NCBI GenBank assembly: GCA_046349435.1
Contig: JAXMCI010000026.1
Location: 41,958-105,957, forward strand
DNA: 64,000 nt
Direction: 5' to 3'
Source of the DNA: JAXMCI01 sp046349435
Lineage (GTDB): Bacteria; Pseudomonadota; Alphaproteobacteria; Dongiales; Dongiaceae
Shown: piece by piece, positions 60,308 through 64,000 of the stretch
How the letters are laid out: each line of letters starts with the position of its first letter
Numbering within the stretch: the stretch's first letter is position 1
The notes under the pieces: generated by a model
What the model was told of the DNA's origin: nothing
The model's database searches: none
Seen by the model: only the letters and a program-made list of their open reading frames with translations
Position numbers and translations under genes: made by a program

Positions 60308-61252
60308 TCAGGCGCCCGGCCCTGGCGGCGGCGTGCCGGCGCTGGCGCTGGCCGCCTGGGCCTCCGCCGTGATCCAGTGCAGGAACAGCGCCGCCGGTCG
60401 CGACAGCGGGACGTCCTCCGGCAGCAGCAGGTAGAAGCCCCGGCTCGAGCGCAGCGTCGCGTCGAGCGGCCGGACCAGGGCGCCGCGGCCGATCAGGTCC
60501 CCGGCCAGCCGGCCGCCGCCGAGCGCGATGCCCTGGCCGTCGAGCACCGCCTGGATCAGCACCAGGTAGTTGTTGAACTCGACGCCGCGCCGGCGCGGCT
60601 GCCACGCCACCCCGAGCTTGCCGAGCCAGGCTTCCCAGGTGACCCAGTTGCGGTCGTACTCGACGAGATGCAGCAGCGTCTCGCCGAGCAGGTCGGCCGG
60701 CCGCGCCGGCGGCGCGCGCCCCGCCAGGTAGGCGGGGGCGCAGATCGGGAACACCTCGTTGTCCATCAGGTGGATCGCCCGGACGCCCGGCCAGGTGCCG
60801 GCGCCATAGCGCACCGCGAGGTCGATGCCGGCGGCGCCGAGATCGGCGACCGGCGCGGAGGCGACCAGCTTCAGCTCGATCTCGGGATGGGCGGCGCGGA
60901 ACTTGGCGACCCGCGACATCAGCCAGTAGGAGGCGAAGGTGACGCTGGTCGAGACGGTGAGGTCGGCGCGCGGGCCGCTGCGGCGGAGCTCGGCCGCGGC
61001 GCCGGCGATGTGCTCCAGCCCCAGGCTCACCGCCTTGTGCAGCCGCTGCCCGGCGCTGGTGAGCCGCAGCGAGCGCGGCGCGCGGTGGAACAGGGCGACC
61101 CCGAGATGGCGCTCGAGGAGCTGCATCTGGCGGCTCACCGCCGCCTGGGTGACGTTGAGCTCGCGCGCCGCGCGGGTGAAGTTGAGGTTCCGCGCCGCCG
61201 CCTCGAAGGCGACCAGGCTGTTGGCGGGCGGCAGGCGCGACCGCAGGCTCAC
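60308..61252 (-). CDS. LysR-family regulator, GcvA type
   Basis: 314 residues from a GTG. N-terminal winged HTH: LVAFEAAARNLNFTRAARELNVTQAAVSRQMQLLERHLGVALFHRAPRSL is the GcvA-type signature (quoted in part: FTRAARELNVTQAAVSRQ). The C-terminal inducer-binding domain begins near 90 (LTVSTSVTFASYWLMSRVAKF). Divergent from the aminotransferase gene, so it probably controls it. Confidence 0.93.
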   Translation of the reverse strand: MSLRSRLPPANSLVAFEAAARNLNFTRAARELNVTQAAVSRQMQLLERHLGVALFHRAPRSLRLTSAGQRLHKAVSLGLEHIAGAAAELRRSGPRADLTVSTSVTFASYWLMSRVAKFRAAHPEIELKLVASAPVADLGAAGIDLAVRYGAGTWPGVRAIHLMDNEVFPICAPAYLAGRAPPARPADLLGETLLHLVEYDRNWVTWEAWLGKLGVAWQPRRRGVEFNNYLVLIQAVLDGQGIALGGGRLAGDLIGRGALVRPLDATLRSSRGFYLLLPEDVPLSRPAALFLHWITAEAQAASASAGTPPPGPGA

Positions 61253-61377
61253 CGTCGGCCATCCATGAGAAAAACTGAGGGTCAGCGATGAGGATTACTG
61301 CCCTGGACCGAGACTAGGGGCTCTGCTGCCATCGTCAAGGGTGATCGATGCCGATCCCCGAGGCGAGGAGATGTCCG
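61253..61377. promoter_or_regulatory. Divergent promoter region between lysR and the aminotransferase gene
   Basis: 125 bases that must hold both promoters and the LysR binding site. An interrupted dyad of the T-N11-A kind could not be fixed with confidence. GAGGAG at 61366-61370 is the ribosome site of the aminotransferase. Confidence 0.5.
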
Positions 61378-62574
61378 ATGCATCGAGCCAAGGCGCTGTT
61401 CGTTCCCGGCCCGACCAACATTCCGGACGCCGTCCGGCGGGCGATGGACATTCCCCTCGAGGATCACCGCGCGCCCGACTTCCCCGCCTTCACGCTGCCG
61501 CTGCTGCGCGACCTGAAGACGGTGTTCAGGACGCGGACCGGCCAGGTCCTGGTCTTCCCCGCCAGCGGCACCGGCGGATGGGAAGCGGCGATCGCCAACA
61601 CGCTGGTGCCGGGCGACCGCGTGCTGGCCGCCCGCTTCGGCCAGTTCTCCCACCTCTGGATCGAGCTCTGCCGGGCGCACGGGCTGGTGGTCGACGAGGT
61701 CGACGTCGAATGGGGCGAGGGCGTGCCGGTCGAGCTGTTCGCCCGCCGCCTCGCCGCCGACCGGGAGCACGCCATCAAGGCGGTGCTCGCCTGCCACAAC
61801 GAGACCGCGACCGGCGTCACCAGCGACATCGCGGCGCTGCGCCGGGCGATGGATGCGGCCGGCCACCCGGCGCTGCTGCTGGTCGACGGCGTCAGCTCGA
61901 TCGGCGCGATCGACTTCCGCATGGACGAATGGGGCGTCGACATCGCCGTCGCCGGCTCGCAGAAGGGCTTCATGCTGCCCACCGGCCTGGCGCTGGTCGG
62001 GGTCAGCGAGAAGGCCATGGCCGCAGCGGCGGCCGGCGGCGCCCGCCGCTGCTACTTCGACTTCGCCACCATGGCGCGGGCCAATCGCGACGGCTACTTC
62101 CCCTACACCCCGGCAACCACGCTGCTGCGCGGCCTGCGGGCGTCGATCGACCTGCTGCTCGAGGAAGGGCTCGACAACGTCTTCGCCCGGCACCACCGGC
62201 TGGCCGAGGGCGTGCGCCGGGCGGTCGCCGCCTGGGGCCTCGCCCTCTGCGCCCGGGAGCCGCGCTGGCACTCCGACACGGTGACCGCGATCCGGGTTCC
62301 CGAGGGGATCGACGCCAATGTCGTCATTCGGCACGCCTACGACCGCTACGGCCTGTCGCTCGGCACCGGGCTGGCGCGCCTCTCCGGCAAGGTGTTCCGC
62401 ATCGGCCATCTCGGCAGCCTGGACGAGCTCATGGTGCTGGGCGCGCTCGCCGGGACGGAAATGGCGCTGGTCGATTGCGGCGTGCGGCTGGCGCTGGGCA
62501 GCGGCGTCGCCGCCGCCCAGCAGAGCTTCACGGCGCCGCGAATCCAGGCACCGCAGCTGATCGCCGCCGAATAG
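61378..62574 (+). CDS. sgaA: Serine-glyoxylate aminotransferase-like class V enzyme
   Basis: 398 residues from ATG 61378, 7 bases after GAGGAG; ATG 61348 and 61371 (other frame) are rejected. FVPGPTNIPDAVRRAM opens the protein as in SgaA/AGXT; PLP-binding K196 lies in AGSQKGFMLPTGLAL, with VDGVSSIGAIDFRMDEWGVDI before it. It converts serine and glyoxylate to hydroxypyruvate and glycine in the serine cycle or photorespiration-like routes. Likely induced through the divergent LysR. Confidence 0.9.
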   Translation: MHRAKALFVPGPTNIPDAVRRAMDIPLEDHRAPDFPAFTLPLLRDLKTVFRTRTGQVLVFPASGTGGWEAAIANTLVPGDRVLAARFGQFSHLWIELCRAHGLVVDEVDVEWGEGVPVELFARRLAADREHAIKAVLACHNETATGVTSDIAALRRAMDAAGHPALLLVDGVSSIGAIDFRMDEWGVDIAVAGSQKGFMLPTGLALVGVSEKAMAAAAAGGARRCYFDFATMARANRDGYFPYTPATTLLRGLRASIDLLLEEGLDNVFARHHRLAEGVRRAVAAWGLALCAREPRWHSDTVTAIRVPEGIDANVVIRHAYDRYGLSLGTGLARLSGKVFRIGHLGSLDELMVLGALAGTEMALVDCGVRLALGSGVAAAQQSFTAPRIQAPQLIAAE

Positions 62575-62818
62575 CGCCGGCCTTCGTCCCGCTGCGCGTG
62601 ACGAGTCGCCGCCTGTCGAGTATGATGGAAACTCTGAAGTGGCGTGCCCCGCCGGGCGAGACTATGGCCTGATCGCGACATCCGGCATGTCGCATCGCCG
62701 CCGGGCATAGGGTGGATCGCTCGGATTCAATTCTCGCCCGCCGGGCGATCTTCCGCCAGGCGAGCCGCGCCAGGACATTCCCGCCCCGGGGCGGCGACCC
62801 GGCGCTAGCCGGCCCGGC

Positions 62819-63304
62819 TCAGGCCGCCACCACCTCGACCGCCAGCGTCACCCGGGCGGTCGCGCCGAGCACGTTGCAGATCGGGCAGTGCGCGCGGGCG
62901 TCCTCGGCCAGCTGGCGGATCTCCGCCTCCGGCGCGCTGGAGCGGATGCGCACCCGCAGCGCGCCCTCGGCGATGTGGTGCGGCGTCTTGTCGTCCCAGG
63001 CGAGCCGGGTGCGCGCCGTGGTCTCCAGCCCGGCGAGCTCGAGACGGCGGGCCCGCGCCTGGGCGGTGATCGTCGATGTGTAGCAATTGGCCAGCGCGGC
63101 GGCGAGCAGCTCCTCCGGGTTGGTCGCCTGGCCGGGGCCGCCGAGCTCGACCTGGGTGGCGGTGGCCGCCTGCAGCTTGCCGCTGGCCCCGGTCACCTCG
63201 CCGCCCCAGCCCGCCCAGGACACCGTCGCCTCCGCCTCGATCCGCCCGCTGCTGCCTGTGCCCGTGCCTGTGCCCGTGCCCGTGTCTGTGACCGTGCCGC
63301 TCAT
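62819..63304 (-). CDS. OsmC/Ohr-family peroxiredoxin-like protein
   Basis: 161 residues. GGPGQATNPEELLAAALANCYTS contains the first redox Cys, and HCPICN the second; the arrangement is that of OsmC/YhfA-like proteins that reduce organic peroxides or bind thiols. The N-terminus begins with a Thr-Gly run coded by a 6-base repeat. The start overlaps the stop of the ABC ATPase (ATGA), so it is the downstream member of that operon. Confidence 0.9.
   Translation of the reverse strand: MSGTVTDTGTGTGTGTGSSGRIEAEATVSWAGWGGEVTGASGKLQAATATQVELGGPGQATNPEELLAAALANCYTSTITAQARARRLELAGLETTARTRLAWDDKTPHHIAEGALRVRIRSSAPEAEIRQLAEDARAHCPICNVLGATARVTLAVEVVAA
63255..63296. repeat. Seven-unit hexanucleotide repeat in the osmC start region
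   Basis: CCTGTG/CCCGTG units run from 63255 to 63296 (CCTGTG, CCCGTG, CCTGTG, CCCGTG, CCCGTG, TCTGTG, ACCGTG). On the coding strand they encode a Thr-Gly repeat. Because the unit is 6 bases, copy-number change keeps the frame and only alters length. Confidence 0.85.
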
Positions 63305-64000
63305 GCCGCCTCTCCTCCCTGTCGTGCCGCCGGCGCCGCGGCGGCGCGCGGCAGCGCGTCGGCCGGGATGTGGCAGCGGATCTGGTTGCCGGGCCCTGCC
63401 GTCTGCAGCGGCGGCTCCGTCTCGTCGCAGATCGCGCCCAGCCGGCGCGGGCAGCGCGAATGGAAGACGCAGCCCTTGGGCGGATCGACCGCGCTCGGGA
63501 TCTCGCCCTCAAGCCGGATGCGGGCAGGCTGCCGCCCGTCGATGTCCGGAATCGCCGAGAGCAGCGCCTCGGTATAGGGGTGGTGCGGCCCGGCGAACAG
63601 CGCCTCGGCGTCGGCCAGCTGCATCAGCCGGCCGAGATAGAGCACGGCGATGCGGTCGGCGAGATAGCGCACCACGCCGAGATCGTGCGAGATGAAGAGA
63701 TATCCCACGCCGAGCCGGGCCTGCAGCTCGGCCAGCAGGTTGAGGATCGCCGCCTGGACCGAGACGTCGAGCGCCGAGGTCGGCTCGTCGCAGACCACCA
63801 GCCGCGGCTCGCCGGCGAACGCGCAGGCGATCGCCAGCCGCTGCTTCAGCCCGCCCGAGAGCTGGCGCGGCCTGGCCGCCAGGTACCGCTCGGCGAGCCG
63901 GACCGAGGCGGCGAGCTCGGTGGCGCGCCGGTCGCGCGCCGCTCCGCGCAGGCCGGACAGCTTGGCGATCGCCCGGCCCAGGATCGAGCGCGCGCTGCGC
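63301..64000 (-). CDS. Oligopeptide/dipeptide ABC transporter ATP-binding protein, 3' part
   Basis: About 233 residues visible; the 5' end with Walker A is beyond the window. Signature LSGGLKQRLAIACAFAGEPRLVVCDEPTSALDVSVQAAIL (signature plus Walker B region), LFISHDLGVVRYLADRIAVLYLG switch His, and the C-terminal HPYTEALLSAIPD and CVFHSRCPRRLGAICDETEPP motifs are diagnostic of DppD/DppF-type ATPases. Substrate not visible. It is followed in the same operon by osmC. Confidence 0.93.
   Translation of the reverse strand, partial: RSARSILGRAIAKLSGLRGAARDRRATELAASVRLAERYLAARPRQLSGGLKQRLAIACAFAGEPRLVVCDEPTSALDVSVQAAILNLLAELQARLGVGYLFISHDLGVVRYLADRIAVLYLGRLMQLADAEALFAGPHHPYTEALLSAIPDIDGRQPARIRLEGEIPSAVDPPKGCVFHSRCPRRLGAICDETEPPLQTAGPGNQIRCHIPADALPRAAAAPAARQGGEAA

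Noticed and set aside
63255..63296. Short tandem repeats as a CRISPR array
   Set aside because: Six-base units without spacers inside a coding region; a microsatellite, not CRISPR.

Overview
The window is about 64 kb of uniformly G+C-rich DNA with very tight gene packing: ATGA and GTGA stop/start overlaps are common, and many genes use GTG or TTG starts. CpaA-F/Tad gene naming and order, FrcBCA-like and PotABCD-like transporters, a GcvA-type LysR and a serine-glyoxylate aminotransferase all point to an alphaproteobacterium. A Rhodospirillales-like free-living chemoorganotroph is my best guess, but that is inference because no rRNA or tRNA gene is present. I saw no insertion sequence, prophage, CRISPR array or tRNA.

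Layout. (1) 1-9 kb, uptake and catabolism: the end of a polar amino-acid ABC transporter, a lone polytopic membrane protein, a sugar ABC system (binding protein, permease, single-domain ATPase) followed by an SMP-30/gluconolactonase-like lactonase and a convergent SDR dehydrogenase, then an alginate-lyase-family gene with three apparent frameshifts. (2) 9-10.5 kb: a solitary AAA+ ATPase that is a paralogue of one in the Tad locus. (3) 10.7-27 kb: a surface-glycan island. It holds every step of the GDP-D-glycero-alpha-D-manno-heptose route (SIS isomerase, GHMP kinase, HAD phosphatase, nucleotidyltransferase). It also holds a transaldolase that could supply sedoheptulose 7-phosphate, an epimerase, a methyltransferase, two UDP-galactopyranose-mutase-like flavoproteins, a GT2, a GT87-like enzyme, a flippase-like integral membrane protein and two large GT-C-like membrane proteins.

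(4) 27.2-46.2 kb: a complete Tad/Flp type IVc pilus locus with two Flp pilins that share a duplicated promoter and leader, TadE- and TadG-like pseudopilins, CpaB, CpaC, a small lipoprotein in the CpaD position, CpaE (degenerate P-loop), CpaF, TadB, TadC, two TPR lipoproteins and the CpaA prepilin peptidase. It continues without a clear break into unusual accessory genes: an AAA+ ATPase with a GspE-N-like front end, a stand-alone receiver protein, two lipoproteins (one FlgO-like), a degenerate and frameshifted LytM/M23 protein and an NTF2-like secreted protein. (5) 46.3-52.5 kb: a dimethylformamidase-like hydrolase fused to a LamG-like domain, in one operon with a spermidine/putrescine-type ABC transporter.

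(6) 52.6-64 kb, mixed: a DUF3616 protein, an AlkB dioxygenase coupled to an unknown protein, a periplasmic methyltransferase that apparently starts at CTG, a PhyH-like dioxygenase, a visibly lower-G+C single-gene insertion coding for an AbiEi-like/Fic fusion with direct repeats in its promoter, a TPR protein, a LysR regulator divergent from a serine-glyoxylate aminotransferase, an OsmC protein, and the start of an oligopeptide ABC system that leaves the window.

Three genes (alginate lyase, a TPR/Pro-Ala lipoprotein, the M23 protein) change reading frame several times while each segment stays coding-like. This looks more like uncorrected indels in G/C runs than old decay, but the sequence alone cannot decide. 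The most interesting leads are the Tad locus with its paralogous AAA+ protein, the AbiEi-Fic gene with its candidate operator, the heptose-glycan/pilus neighbourhood, and hairpins built from the two stop codons of convergent gene pairs.
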